A stretch of 64,000 nucleotides of DNA from Kribbella flavida DSM 17836 (GCF_000024345.1 NC_013729.1:3596001-3660000); one strand, 5' to 3'; positions 25,624-34,754 are shown, numbered from the stretch's first letter. Made by a program: numbers and translations. The notes: generated from the letters alone by a model not told the origin.

Positions 25624-26495
25624 ACGAGCCGACCGAAGCCCGGCTGCAACTGGCCGGCCACTGGCTGCAGATCGGCCGACCCGAGCGCACGCTCGACGAA
25701 CTTCAAGGGCTTTGGGGCGACGCCGCGCTCGACTACCGCGCCTACCTCTTCCGAGGCGCCGCGCTGCACGCCTTGGACCGCAACGCCGAGGCGATCGACG
25801 TACTGCGGGACGGCCTGTCGCACCACGGTCCGTTCCTGCCGCTCCTGCAGATCCTCGGTGCGGCGCTGCGGGTGGAAGGCCGGTTGCCCGAGGCCGAGGC
25901 GGCACTGCTGCAGGGCCTGAGCTTGGACCCGAACGAGCCCGACCTCCTGCTCGGCTACGCGATGGTCTGCCTGTCCGCGGGCCAGGCCGAGAAGGCCAAC
26001 GCGCTGGTCGAACGCGCCGCGGCGTTCGCTCCCGAAAGTCCTGCCGTGTCGGCAGCCCGGGCGCAGGTGGCGTTCGCGCTCGGCAAGGACAAGGACATGC
26101 ACCGGCACAGCGAGGAAGCGCTCTCTGCCGATCCCGACGACCCGCACGCCCGCGCGCTGCACGGCACGTCGGCGATGCTCACCGGCGACGCGAACGCGGG
26201 ATACCGCTCTCTCGCGTCCGCAGCGGCCGCGAATCCCGGTGACCCCGATCTGCGCGAAGCCGCCCGGGCGGCCCGGCTCGCGAACCACCCGCTGATGCGT
26301 CCGCTGCGGCCGTTCCAGCGGTTCAACCCGCTGGCGGTCTGGATCGGCGCGGTCGCCGTGATCTACGGCCTCCGGCTGCTCGGACTGGCACCGCTCGCCT
26401 TCGTCGCCGCGATCGGCTGGTTCGGGTTCTGCGTGTACTCGTGGGTGGTGCCGCCGCTGCTGCGCCGCTGGCTCGACCGAGGGTGGGGACGATGA
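25620..26495 (+). CDS. Tetratricopeptide-repeat protein with C-terminal membrane helices
   Basis: 291 residues, start GTG 25620. At least five TPR-like helical pairs are visible: LQLAGHWLQIGRPERTLDEL, FRGAALHALDRNAEAIDVLRDGL, LGAALRVEGRLPEAEAALLQGLSLDPNEP, GYAMVCLSAGQAEKANALVERAAAFAPESP and ALHGTSAMLTGDANAGYRSLASAAAANPGDP. Near 240-285 two hydrophobic segments (LAVWIGAVAVIYGLRLLGL, FVAAIGWFGFCVYSWVVPPLL) anchor it, TPRs cytoplasmic by the positive-inside rule. It overlaps both neighbours by 4 bases and may be the adaptor joining the membrane protein to the AAA ATPase. Confidence 0.85.
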   Translation: MNEPTEARLQLAGHWLQIGRPERTLDELQGLWGDAALDYRAYLFRGAALHALDRNAEAIDVLRDGLSHHGPFLPLLQILGAALRVEGRLPEAEAALLQGLSLDPNEPDLLLGYAMVCLSAGQAEKANALVERAAAFAPESPAVSAARAQVAFALGKDKDMHRHSEEALSADPDDPHARALHGTSAMLTGDANAGYRSLASAAAANPGDPDLREAARAARLANHPLMRPLRPFQRFNPLAVWIGAVAVIYGLRLLGLAPLAFVAAIGWFGFCVYSWVVPPLLRRWLDRGWGR

Positions 26496-27736
26496 GCAAC
26501 GACCGGATCTCCGCGCTGCGCAAGGCCGTCGAGGCGAACCCGGACGACGTCCTGCTCCGCCTGGTCCTGGCGGAGACGCTCGTCGCCGCCGGCGAGACCG
26601 AGCCCGCGCTCGACCAGTACGTCGTACTGCTGGATCAGCAGGCTCTGCCCGAGGACCAGCTGGTGGCGGTCGGCGAGCTGGCGGCCGCGAACGGGCGGCT
26701 CGCGCTGCTCCGGAGCTGTCTCGAAGCTGCTCGCCAGGCCGGGATCGTCGAGGGAACCGGCCGGCTCCAGCAACTGGTCGACGAGATGATCTCCACCCGG
26801 ACCGGGGTGAAGGTGAAGATCGGGCAGCCCGACGGGGAGGAGTTCGTCAGCGACGCACCGAAGGAGACGACCACCTTCGACCAGGTCGGCGGCATGGACG
26901 AGATCAAGCGGATCATCCACCGGATGGTGATCCTGCCGCTGAGCCGGCCCGAGCTGTACCAGAAGTACGGGCGGCGGTCCGGTGGCGGTGTGATGCTCTA
27001 CGGCCCACCCGGGTGCGGCAAAACGCTGCTGGCGCGGGCGACCGCGGGGGAGTGCGGGCTGCCGTTCGTCAACGTCCGGATCGAGGACGTGATGGATCCG
27101 TACCTCGGCGTCTCCGAGCGCAACCTGCACGCGGCCTTCGAGCGCGCCCGGGCGAACTCGCCGTGCGTGCTGTTCCTCGACGAGCTCGACGCGCTCGCGT
27201 TCGCGCGGCACAAGCACGGCGGTTCGGAGGCGCGCCGGCTGGTCGACGTGCTGCTGCAGGAGCTGGACGCGATCGGCTCGGAGAACGAAGGCCTACTGGT
27301 GCTGGCGGCAACCAACGCGCCGTGGGACGTCGACGAGGCGATGCTGCGGCCCGGACGGTTCGACCGGGTGATCTTCGTACCGCCGCCGGACGAACCGGCC
27401 CGGGTGGACATCCTGTCGGTCGTACTGAAGGACGTCCCGTCGGCCGGCCTGGACCTGAAGTCACTGGCCGCCACGACCGCGATGTTCAGTGGCGCCGACC
27501 TGCGCGCGCTGGTCGAACGCGGCGTGGACCACGTGATCGACGAGGCACTGGCGACCGGCGGCGAACCACCGCTCAGCATGCAGCACCTCGAGAGAGCGCT
27601 CCCTGGTGTGAAGCCGTCGACGCTCGACTGGCTGCACCGCGTCCGGTCGTACATCGAGTTCGCGAATCAGTCCGAGCGGTACGACGACGCCGCGGCGTAC
27701 CTCCGCTCGAAGGACGTCCGCCGCCGGCTGTCCTGA
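26492..27736 (+). CDS. CDC48/FtsH-like AAA ATPase with helical N-domain
   Basis: 414 residues from ATG 26492. Residues 1-105 are TPR-like (LRKAVEANPDDVLLRLVLAETLVAAGETEPALDQY). The AAA module has DQVGGMDEIKRIIHRMVILPL, Walker A GPPGCGKT (near 172), Walker B CVLFLDELDALA, sensor 1 LAATNAPWDVDEAMLRPGRFDR with both arginine fingers, and sensor 2 region FSGADLRALVERG. The C-terminus is helical (IEFANQSERYDDAAAYLRSKDVRRRL). Pore residues (DVMDPYLGVSERN) resemble Cdc48-type unfoldases. Last gene of the three-gene coupled operon; substrate unknown. Confidence 0.92.
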   Translation: MSNDRISALRKAVEANPDDVLLRLVLAETLVAAGETEPALDQYVVLLDQQALPEDQLVAVGELAAANGRLALLRSCLEAARQAGIVEGTGRLQQLVDEMISTRTGVKVKIGQPDGEEFVSDAPKETTTFDQVGGMDEIKRIIHRMVILPLSRPELYQKYGRRSGGGVMLYGPPGCGKTLLARATAGECGLPFVNVRIEDVMDPYLGVSERNLHAAFERARANSPCVLFLDELDALAFARHKHGGSEARRLVDVLLQELDAIGSENEGLLVLAATNAPWDVDEAMLRPGRFDRVIFVPPPDEPARVDILSVVLKDVPSAGLDLKSLAATTAMFSGADLRALVERGVDHVIDEALATGGEPPLSMQHLERALPGVKPSTLDWLHRVRSYIEFANQSERYDDAAAYLRSKDVRRRLS

Positions 27737-27797
27737 CCCGCATCCGTCCCGACACGGAATCACCACAACCGCCGACAACGCGAACGACTCCGCACAC

Positions 27798-28781
27798 TCA
27801 CTGGTGCACAGCGACGGCGATCTTGCCGCGTGGGCGTCTGCGGCCCTCGCCGACAGAGCCGCCCTCCAACAGTGTGTGCGCCTGTGCAACGTCGGCCAGC
27901 GGTACCACGGCGCCGATCACCGGCCGGAGTTTGCCCTGGTCGACCAGCCGGCCGAGTGCCGCGAGCTTCGCCCGGCCCGGGCTGACGAAGACGAAGTGAT
28001 AGGTCGCGTTCACGCCCCACGCAGCGAGCAGCTGCTGAGGTTCGGGGATGTCCACGATGGACACCACGCGGCCTCGGTCGGCGAGGACCTCCGGGCTGCG
28101 GGCGAGGGTGTCCCCACCCACCGTGTCCAGGACGACATCCACGCCACCCAGCGCGCGGACCTGCGGCACGTAGTCACCAGCCGAGAAGTCGATCGCGATG
28201 TCGGCTCCCAGTCCAGTGACGAACTCGTGATCCCTGGCCCGTGCCGTGGTGACCACCTCGGCTCCCAGCGCGCTGGCGAGCTGGACGGCGATGGAGCCGA
28301 CCCCGCCCGCTCCGCCGTGCACCAAGACCCGTTCCCCGACCCGCAGCCCGGCGCGTTCGACCAGCGCCTCCCACACCGTCACGCCCACGAGCGCGAGACC
28401 GGCGGCCTCGACGTGCGACAACCCTGCGGGTTTGCGGGCGACCAGGGCCTGGTCGACCACGTGGAACTCGGCGTAGGTTCCCTGCCCGGCGAACATCGGC
28501 GCCAGGTACCAGACCTCGTCGCCCGGTTGGAAGTCGTCTGCCCCGGGGCCGGTCTCGACCACCACGCCGGAAACGTCGTTGCCGATCACCGCGGGCAGCG
28601 CCACCTGGTCGCGGTAGTCGCCGCGCCGGGTCTGCAGGTCGAGAGGGTTCACGGACGTGGCCTCCACGCGCACCAGCACCTGGCCGGGTCCGGGAGCGGG
28701 TCTTGGCAGCTCTCGGGTGGCGAACGCGGTGTCCGCGTCACCGAAGCGGACGAGTTCCATCACATGCATCGACGTCGACAT
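27798..28781 (-). CDS. NADPH-dependent quinone oxidoreductase-like MDR protein
   Basis: 327 residues from ATG 28781. Zinc-free MDR family: EATSVNPLDLQTRRGDY, VIGNDVSGVV, AGLALVGVTVWEALVERAGLRVGERVLVHGGAGGVGSIAVQLAS with the AGGVGS nucleotide motif, and LGADIAIDF. No catalytic zinc cysteines are present, consistent with quinone reductases (Qor-like). It diverges from an ArsR-family repressor gene, its probable regulator. Confidence 0.9.
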   Translation of the reverse strand: MSTSMHVMELVRFGDADTAFATRELPRPAPGPGQVLVRVEATSVNPLDLQTRRGDYRDQVALPAVIGNDVSGVVVETGPGADDFQPGDEVWYLAPMFAGQGTYAEFHVVDQALVARKPAGLSHVEAAGLALVGVTVWEALVERAGLRVGERVLVHGGAGGVGSIAVQLASALGAEVVTTARARDHEFVTGLGADIAIDFSAGDYVPQVRALGGVDVVLDTVGGDTLARSPEVLADRGRVVSIVDIPEPQQLLAAWGVNATYHFVFVSPGRAKLAALGRLVDQGKLRPVIGAVVPLADVAQAHTLLEGGSVGEGRRRPRGKIAVAVHQ

Positions 28782-28796
28782 GCGAACGACCTTAGA

Positions 28797-28821
28797 TCGC
28801 AATATCGCGAATCGTCAATAT
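28797..28821. promoter_or_regulatory. Candidate ArsR operator between divergent genes
   Basis: TCGCAATATCGCGA at 28797-28810 is a 14-base near-palindrome (12 of 14), and AATAT recurs at 28817-28821. It lies between the start codons of the oxidoreductase and the ArsR gene. Confidence 0.5.
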
Positions 28822-28831
28822 GTCTGTGCGT

Positions 28832-28837
28832 TACGAT
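28832..28837 (+). promoter_or_regulatory. -10 element for a leaderless ArsR transcript
   Basis: TACGAT ends 6 bases before ATG 28844, which would place the transcription start at or next to the start codon. This is the reason for preferring ATG 28844 over ATG 28820. Confidence 0.45.
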
Positions 28838-28843
28838 CGCCGC

Positions 28844-29152
28844 ATGTTCTCGGAGGCGGAGTTGCTGGCTGTGTTCCGGGCCCTGTCCAACCCGGCCCGC
28901 CGCCAGATGCTGGTGTGGCTCAAGGACCCGATGAGTTTCCCCGGCCAGGAGCTCGACGACGTCGAGATCGGTGTCTGCGTGACCGACATCCAGCAGCGCA
29001 CGGGCCTGGGGCAGTCGACCACCTCGCAGTACCTCGCAATGCTGCGGCAAGCAGGGCTGGTGGTCGCCACCCGGCGGGGCAAGTGGACCTACTACCGTCG
29101 CGACGAGGCGAACATCGCCCGCCTCCTGGAAACCCTGCGTGACGTGTTCTGA
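28844..29152 (+). CDS. ArsR-family transcriptional repressor
   Basis: 102 residues. Winged-helix features: LLAVFRALSNPARRQMLVWL, the recognition region VCVTDIQQRTGLGQSTTSQYLAMLRQAGLV and the wing ATRRGKWTYYRRDE. No metal-binding CxC pair typical of ArsR/SmtB metal sensors is seen (one Cys in GVCVTD), so it may sense a redox or organic signal. It diverges from the MDR oxidoreductase. Confidence 0.92.
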   Translation: MFSEAELLAVFRALSNPARRQMLVWLKDPMSFPGQELDDVEIGVCVTDIQQRTGLGQSTTSQYLAMLRQAGLVVATRRGKWTYYRRDEANIARLLETLRDVF

Positions 29153-29499
29153 CGCCGATGCCGTGCAATCACGGCGCGGGTCGGACCTCCGGGTCGGTTG
29201 GAGTGGTGAGGTCGATGCTGATGGTGGCCTGGCAGCCGGTGCGGTTGCGGCCCCGCCGGAGGCCGACCGTTCGCCATGACCAATCCCAGCGCCGTCCGCC
29301 CCTGTCCCGCCGCCACAACAGCGGTTCCGGTACCGATCCTGCCGTTGCTGCGGCTGACCCTGCTGTTCCGGGCTGTTCCGCGGCGAACGAAGGGACATCC
29401 CCCGCGGTTGTGGGTTCTCCCCCGATCTGCGGACCGGTGGACCCAGCACGTGGCGGGTTATCCCCTCAACGGTGGTGGACGTGGGCACGTGGCTGCGGG
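29153..29499. other. Gene-poor interval
   Basis: 347 bases between the ArsR stop and the end of the EF-G-like gene. Short open frames occur on both strands, but none has a ribosome site, recognisable domain or convincing codon pattern. I see nothing supportable here. Confidence 0.5.
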
Positions 29500-31629
29500 T
29501 CAGGTGCTGGACTTGAGTCGGGCGGCGGCGGAGTCGGGCATGGGTTCGTAGCGGGCGAAGCTGCGGGTGAACGACGCGGCGCCGTGGGAGAGCGAGCGCA
29601 GGTCAATGGCGTAGCGGGTGATCTCCACCTGCGGCACCTCGGCCTTGACCAGCGTGCGGTCGTCGCCGACCTTGTCCGTGCCGAGCAGCCGGCCGCGTCG
29701 CCCGGACAAGTCGCTCATCACCGCGCCGACCAGGTCATCGGGCACCAGGACCGAGACCAGGTCGACCGGTTCGAGCAGGTTCACCTTCGTCGCGTTGGCC
29801 GCTTCGCGCAGCGCCAGGCCGCCGGCCATCTGGAACGCCATGTCGGACGAGTCGACGCTGTGCGCCTTGCCGTCGAGCAGCGTGACGCGGATGCCGACCA
29901 TCGGGTACCCGGCGCCCACGCCACGCTCCATCTGCGCCCGGATGCCCTTCTCCACGCTCGGGATGAACTGCCGCGGCACCGCACCGCCGACAACCTTGTC
30001 GACGAACTCGAAGTCGCCCTCCGGCAGCGGCTCCACCTCGATGTCGCAGACGGCGTACTGGCCGTGGCCGCCGGACTGCTTGACGTGCCGCCCGTGCCCC
30101 TTCGCCTTGCCCCCGAACGTCTCCCGCAACGGCACCCGCAGCTCGACGGTGTCGACCTTGACGCCGTACCGGTTGGCGAGCGCGTCCAGTACGACGTCCG
30201 AGTGCGCCTCGCCCATGCACCAGAGCACGATCTGGTGGGTCTCCGGGTTCTGCTCGATCCGCAGCGTGGGGTCTTCCGCAGCGAGCCGTTGCAGGCCGCC
30301 CGACAACTTGTCCTCGTCGGTTTTCGCCCGGGCCTGCACGGCGATCGGCAGCAACGGCTCGGGCATCGTCCAAGGTTTCAGCAGCAACGGTTCGGACTTG
30401 TCGGAGAGCGTGTCCCCGGTTTCCGCGCGGGTCAGCCGGCCGATCGCGCACAGGTCGCCGGCGATCACCGTGCTTGCGGGGCGTTGCTGCTTGCCCAGGG
30501 GGAACGACAGCGTTCCGATGCGCTCGTCCTCGTCGTGGTCGGCGTGGCTGTTGCGTTCACCGAAGAACGACGTGAAATGGCCCGACACGTGGACCACCGT
30601 GTCGGGCCTGATGGTGCCGGAGAACACCCGCACCAGGCTGACCCTGCCGACGTACGGGTCCGACGTGGTCTTCACCACCTCGGCCAGCAACGGCCCGTTC
30701 GGGTCGCAGCTCAGCTTCGGCCGCGGTACGCCGTGCGGGGTGAACACCTCGGGCAGCTGGTGCTCCAGCGGCGACGGGAACCCGCTGGTTGCGATCTCCA
30801 GCAGTTCCACGGTGCCGACGCCGGTGCCGCTGCAGACCGGGATGACCGGGAAGAACGACCCGCGGGCGACCGCACGTTCCAGGTCCTCGATCAGCACCGC
30901 CTGGTCGATCTCCTCACCGCCGAGATAGCGCTCCATCAGGGACTCGTCCTCGGACTCCTCGATGATGCCCTCGATCAGGCTGCCCCGGAGCTGCTCGATC
31001 CGGTCCGCGAACGACGCGTCCGGCGGGTGCGTGCTGCGCTGGCCGTCGGCGTACTCGTAGTGGGTCTGGGACAGCAGACCGATGACGCCTTGGCCGGCCG
31101 GCAGGTAGAGCGGCAGCACCTTGTCGCCGAACGCGTTCTGAGCGGCGGAGAGCGCGTTCTCGTAGTTCGCGCGGGCGTGATCGAGCTTGGTGATCACGAC
31201 AGCCCGGGGCATGCCGACGTGGTCGCACTCCTGCCACAGCGTCTTGGTCGGTTCGTCGACGCCTTCGTTGGCCGGGATCACGAAGAGAGCGCAATCCGCC
31301 GCTCTCAGCCCGGCCCGCAGCTCGCCCACGAAGTCGGCGTAGCCGGGAGTGTCGATCAGGTTGACCTTGATGCCGTTGTGGGGGAGCGAGGCCAGCGCCA
31401 GACCGACCGAACGCTGCTGCCGGATCTCCGCGTCGTCGCAGTCGCACACCGTCGTACCGTCCACGACGGTCCCGGGTCTGGTGAGCACCCCGGAGGCGAC
31501 CAGCAGGGCCTCGACGAGAGTGGTCTTGCCGCCGCCGGACGGACCGACGAGCACCACGTTGCGGATGGCGGCAGGATCGTCCGCGGTGGGAGCGGCGCCG
31601 GCCTGGGAAGTGTTCGCCTTGTCTGCCAT
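29500..31629 (-). CDS. EF-G-like translational GTPase (EF-G2 type)
   Basis: 709 residues from ATG 31629, with AGGAGG seven bases upstream. GTPase motifs: G1 VGPSGGGKTTL rather than the canonical AHVDAGKTT, G3 DTPGYADFVG, and G4 ITKLD in place of NKMD. The G2/switch I region is short (IRQQRSVGLALASL). Domains II-V of EF-G follow (PYVGRVSLVRVFSGTI; GGHGQYAVCDIEVEP; AFQMAGGLALREAA). This matches the actinobacterial second EF-G (mycobacterial FusA2-like), whose role in translation is not settled. Not the housekeeping fusA, which sits with rpsL/rpsG/tuf. Confidence 0.93.
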   Translation of the reverse strand: MADKANTSQAGAAPTADDPAAIRNVVLVGPSGGGKTTLVEALLVASGVLTRPGTVVDGTTVCDCDDAEIRQQRSVGLALASLPHNGIKVNLIDTPGYADFVGELRAGLRAADCALFVIPANEGVDEPTKTLWQECDHVGMPRAVVITKLDHARANYENALSAAQNAFGDKVLPLYLPAGQGVIGLLSQTHYEYADGQRSTHPPDASFADRIEQLRGSLIEGIIEESEDESLMERYLGGEEIDQAVLIEDLERAVARGSFFPVIPVCSGTGVGTVELLEIATSGFPSPLEHQLPEVFTPHGVPRPKLSCDPNGPLLAEVVKTTSDPYVGRVSLVRVFSGTIRPDTVVHVSGHFTSFFGERNSHADHDEDERIGTLSFPLGKQQRPASTVIAGDLCAIGRLTRAETGDTLSDKSEPLLLKPWTMPEPLLPIAVQARAKTDEDKLSGGLQRLAAEDPTLRIEQNPETHQIVLWCMGEAHSDVVLDALANRYGVKVDTVELRVPLRETFGGKAKGHGRHVKQSGGHGQYAVCDIEVEPLPEGDFEFVDKVVGGAVPRQFIPSVEKGIRAQMERGVGAGYPMVGIRVTLLDGKAHSVDSSDMAFQMAGGLALREAANATKVNLLEPVDLVSVLVPDDLVGAVMSDLSGRRGRLLGTDKVGDDRTLVKAEVPQVEITRYAIDLRSLSHGAASFTRSFARYEPMPDSAAARLKSST

Positions 31630-32517
31630 GACGGTTCCTCCTGTTGAGCCACCATTCCCCCAAGCACCCGCCCAGCACAAGACCTTCCAACGCCCTACCA
31701 GCAACTCAGTTGCAGAGCGCTGGTCTGCCGGCCGGCAGGTCCCACAGCCCGCGGTCGTCCCGGCGCGATCATGGCCCAACCTGCGCGAACGGATCGACGA
31801 GGCCCGCCAGAACGGCTGGTGCGGCGAGGTCCAAGGTCCCAGACCGCCTTGGCCCGCCGCGGCGGGAAAGCTGGCAGGCTCGACCACCTCCGACGGGCGC
31901 CGGCCGGCGGACCGACCTCGGTGTGCCAGTCGTTCCGACAGGATTTGTAGGTCGTCGAAAGCCGGCAGGTTGTCTGGTCAGCCGTCACGATTCTTCATCT
32001 GCCCAGGTCCGGAACACGTTGCCGTGCCTCTTGCCGGACCCAGCCCGCGGGGTGTGAAAGGCGTCGACTGCGGACGGTGAGCGTTGACCTTGTCGGACGC
32101 CTCGTTCACACCCAGCAGCCAGACCCGGCAGTTGGGGGCGGCGAAGTCCTTGGCCCAGGCGGAGAAGAGCGAATCGGCTCCGGTGGAGTCGCATCGGCCC
32201 CGCTCGTCGACCAGGTCGGTGTCGGTTGGCCGGCGGCGATAGCCGGCGACCCTGGAGGCGTAGGCGCGGCGGATGTGCCCGGACACCCGGGCGCGTTCCC
32301 GGCCGGCGGACTTGACCCTGACGCGACGTCAACCCTGCATGCTGGTTGTTATGAGCATCCCGCCCAACGGCCGATCGAGTCCAGGGGCGCGCAATCCTCG
32401 GGCGGGCCCGGGAGCGCCGGCCTCGTTGCCTCCCTGTTCGCTATTCTCCTACCGTCGCGAGACTCCTCAGCTGACGCCGACCGGGGTTCTAGGCGAGGTT
32501 GGGAGCAGGATCAGAGC
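31630..32517. other. Gene-poor interval, possible decayed sequence
   Basis: 888 bases without a supportable gene. Short open frames exist on both strands, the best on the minus strand (31978-32286, containing FSAWAKDFAAPNCRVWLLG), but I cannot assign it to a family or find a ribosome site. A small palindrome GCAACTCAGTTGC lies near 31700. Together with the next two genes, this looks like recently acquired or degraded DNA. Confidence 0.45.
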
Positions 32518-33303
32518 ATGCTGACTATCAGTCAATTGGCAGCGTATGCCGGCGTCACGGTGCGGGCGGTGCGGCACTATCATCAGATCGGACTTCTGCC
32601 CGAAGCAGACCGGGATGCCTCCGGCTACCGGCGCTACAGCGCAAAGGCAGTCGTGTCGCTCATCAAGATCCGAACCCTCGCCAACGCCGGCGTACCGCTG
32701 TTTCAGATCGGCCAGATGCTGCAGGCCGACGCATCGACCTTTGCCGAAGCGGTTGAACGGATCGACAGTCGGCTGCACGACGAGATCCAACGGCTTGAGA
32801 CCAGCCGCAAACACATCGCGCAGCTCGCCGCCGGGGACAGTCTGGCGCTCCCGCCGGAGGTGATCTCCTACCTCGGTCTGCTGCGAAAGCTCGGGGTATC
32901 AGAGCGGATGGTCGAGGCTGAGAGGGACGGATGGATCCTGCTTGTCGCTGCCTGGCCCGAAGACATCCCCACGGTCATCGCCGCAAAAATAGCGCAGCTC
33001 GATGACCCGCGACTTGTCCGGCTCTACCGGATCCTGTCGGAGATCCTCGAAAGCGACGACACAGGCGACGACGACCCGCGTTTGGCAGAAGCCGCCGACA
33101 CCATGGCCGACCTGGCCGAGCAGGCCTACACCTCCGGCGAGATCAACCCCGACGAGCTCGCGCACGACGCCCTACCGATCGACCTTCTGGACGCACTTGC
33201 CGTCGAGTCCGATCCGCGGGCGGAGCGGCTGCGGGAACTGATGCGCAGGCGCGGCTGGGCCGGTTGGAATCGGATCGAGCGGCTGGCGGAGCCCCCCGAC
33301 TAA
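32518..33303 (+). CDS. MerR-family transcriptional regulator
   Basis: 261 residues from ATG 32518 after GGAGCAGGA. The N-terminal MerR helix-turn-helix is MLTISQLAAYAGVTVRAVRHYHQIGLLPEADRDASGYRRYS, then LIKIRTLANAGVPLFQIGQML and a dimerisation helix. The 140-residue C-terminal effector domain is helical (LPPEVISYLGLLRKLGV; AAWPEDIPTVIAAKIAQL) and without metal cysteines. Codon use is noticeably less GC3-biased than neighbours (AAA, ATA, GCA codons). The alpha/beta hydrolase downstream is its probable partner, a pairing often seen in actinomycetes. Confidence 0.92.
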   Translation: MLTISQLAAYAGVTVRAVRHYHQIGLLPEADRDASGYRRYSAKAVVSLIKIRTLANAGVPLFQIGQMLQADASTFAEAVERIDSRLHDEIQRLETSRKHIAQLAAGDSLALPPEVISYLGLLRKLGVSERMVEAERDGWILLVAAWPEDIPTVIAAKIAQLDDPRLVRLYRILSEILESDDTGDDDPRLAEAADTMADLAEQAYTSGEINPDELAHDALPIDLLDALAVESDPRAERLRELMRRRGWAGWNRIERLAEPPD

Positions 33304-33650
33304 CTTGTGGGTGTCGTTCGCACTGGACGTCGACTACTCGTGTCGGCGGCGACGGGGCAGGGCCGAGTTGGTGGAGCGCAGCACAAGGCCGGCGTCGGCG
33401 TCGAGACGGCCGGACGCCAGTCAGCCACGTCCGGTGCGTCTACTGCGAGCGGTGTGCAACTCGTCGCCCTCATCCCGACCGCGGGCGCTGGATCGGGCCG
33501 ACGCCGAGCCGGTCGAGGTGAGCGTGCGATTGACCTGACCCAGCTCGAGCCCGCACAGATCGAGCGCTTGTGGAGCACCTCGACAAAACGATCATGGAAA
33601 GCGAGTCGCCCGATGGCCACCTGCGTGCCTTTTGCGAGTAAGGGGAAATC
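33304..33650. other. Gene-poor interval between MerR and hydrolase
   Basis: 347 bases with no supportable gene. The last part carries the AAGGGG ribosome site of the hydrolase gene. Short frames in the interval show no domain; possibly remnant coding DNA. Confidence 0.45.
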
Positions 33651-34448
33651 ATGACCAGCCGGAAGTTCACCCGGACCGGCATGGTCCCAGTGGACGACAC
33701 GGCCTTGGCCGTCACCGACACCGACGCCGACGGTGTCGCCGTGATCTACCTCAACGGCCACGCCGCCGTTCAGCGGCAATGGCGGCGGGTCCTTGCCGAG
33801 TTGGGGACGGAGTGGCGGCACATCACTTATGACATGCGAGGGCGTGGTCGATCGAAGCGTTCGGCGGATTACTCGTTCGAGACGAACATCCGAGATGTCG
33901 ATGCCGTCCTCGCAGCCCGGGGTGTGGGCCGGGCAGTGGTGGTGGGCTGGTCCTATGGAGCGTTCGTCGCGGCGCATTGGGCCAGTCGGAACCCGGCGCG
34001 GACCGTGGGCGCGGTCTTGGTGGAGGGCGCGCAACCCTACGACTGGTTCGACGAGTCCATGGAACCCGGGATGCGCAGGCTATGGAAGCGAATCTGGTGG
34101 CCACTGCAGCTGCTGCGCCCGATCGGTATGGCTCCACGGATGACCGGCGACCAGCTGGCAGACAGCAACATCGAAGTTGGCAAGATCGCCCGCGAGCGTG
34201 ACCTAAGCCCCGTGTTGGACAGCATCACCGTCCCGACGCGCTACGTGGTCGCTTCTGGGGAGTCCTTCGGAAGCCAGGGCGGACACGAACGGATACGGGC
34301 CGGCCTCTCTGCGGTGACTGCCCGCAATCCGAACATCCGAATCAGCGCGAAAGTCGCCAGCAACCACGGTTCGATCCTGCGGAAGGACTTCCGCGCCATC
34401 GCCGAGGCGGTACGCGAGGTCGTTGCCCTCGACCATCAGGGGAACTGA
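33651..34448 (+). CDS. Alpha/beta-fold hydrolase
   Basis: 265 residues, ATG 33651 behind AAGGGG. VAVIYLNGHAAVQRQWRRVL is the oxyanion-loop strand, HITYDMRGRGRS the usual D-x-R-G-x-G-x-S motif, GWSYGAFVA the nucleophile elbow with Ser, and SNHGSILRK the probable catalytic His. Length and motifs fit esterases, epoxide hydrolases or haloperoxidase-like enzymes. Probably under control of the MerR regulator upstream. Confidence 0.9.
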   Translation: MTSRKFTRTGMVPVDDTALAVTDTDADGVAVIYLNGHAAVQRQWRRVLAELGTEWRHITYDMRGRGRSKRSADYSFETNIRDVDAVLAARGVGRAVVVGWSYGAFVAAHWASRNPARTVGAVLVEGAQPYDWFDESMEPGMRRLWKRIWWPLQLLRPIGMAPRMTGDQLADSNIEVGKIARERDLSPVLDSITVPTRYVVASGESFGSQGGHERIRAGLSAVTARNPNIRISAKVASNHGSILRKDFRAIAEAVREVVALDHQGN

Positions 34449-34754
34449 CGACACCGCCGGCTGGTGGATCCCGTACGGGACAAGCCTGACAGCCGACGGC
34501 GCACAAGCCAGAGGTCTGAACAACTTGCTCGGGCAGATCGGGGATCTCGCGGAACTGGCGCAGACCTTCGGCCCATGCGAATTCGAAGAAGCCGCCTGCG
34601 GCGCACTTCAAGCGCCCTGCGGGATTCCAATCCGCCACCAAGCGGTGATGCCGCTGTCGCGGTGTCGACGCGGTTGATGGGGATGTGCCGAGCGCGCGTT
34701 CTTCCTCCTGGGTGTTGTAACGGAGCACCGTACGCGGGGATACAGGGCAGGTGG
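34449..34754. other. Gene-poor interval
   Basis: 306 bases between the hydrolase stop and the end of the coiled-coil gene. No gene, RNA or clear repeat supported. The disturbed coding character continues from the preceding island. Confidence 0.45.

Noticed and set aside
29158..31647. 829-codon plus-strand frame opposite the EF-G-like gene
   Set aside because: Antisense shadow; composition (Arg/His/Gln-rich) and lack of motifs mark it as non-coding.
31978..32286. 102-codon minus-strand frame as a real small gene
   Set aside because: Some protein-like segments (FSAWAKDFAAPNCRVWLLG) but no family, ribosome site or context; left as possible remnant.
33300..34034. 244-codon minus-strand frame
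   Set aside because: Antisense to the hydrolase start region; no recognisable domain or ribosome site.
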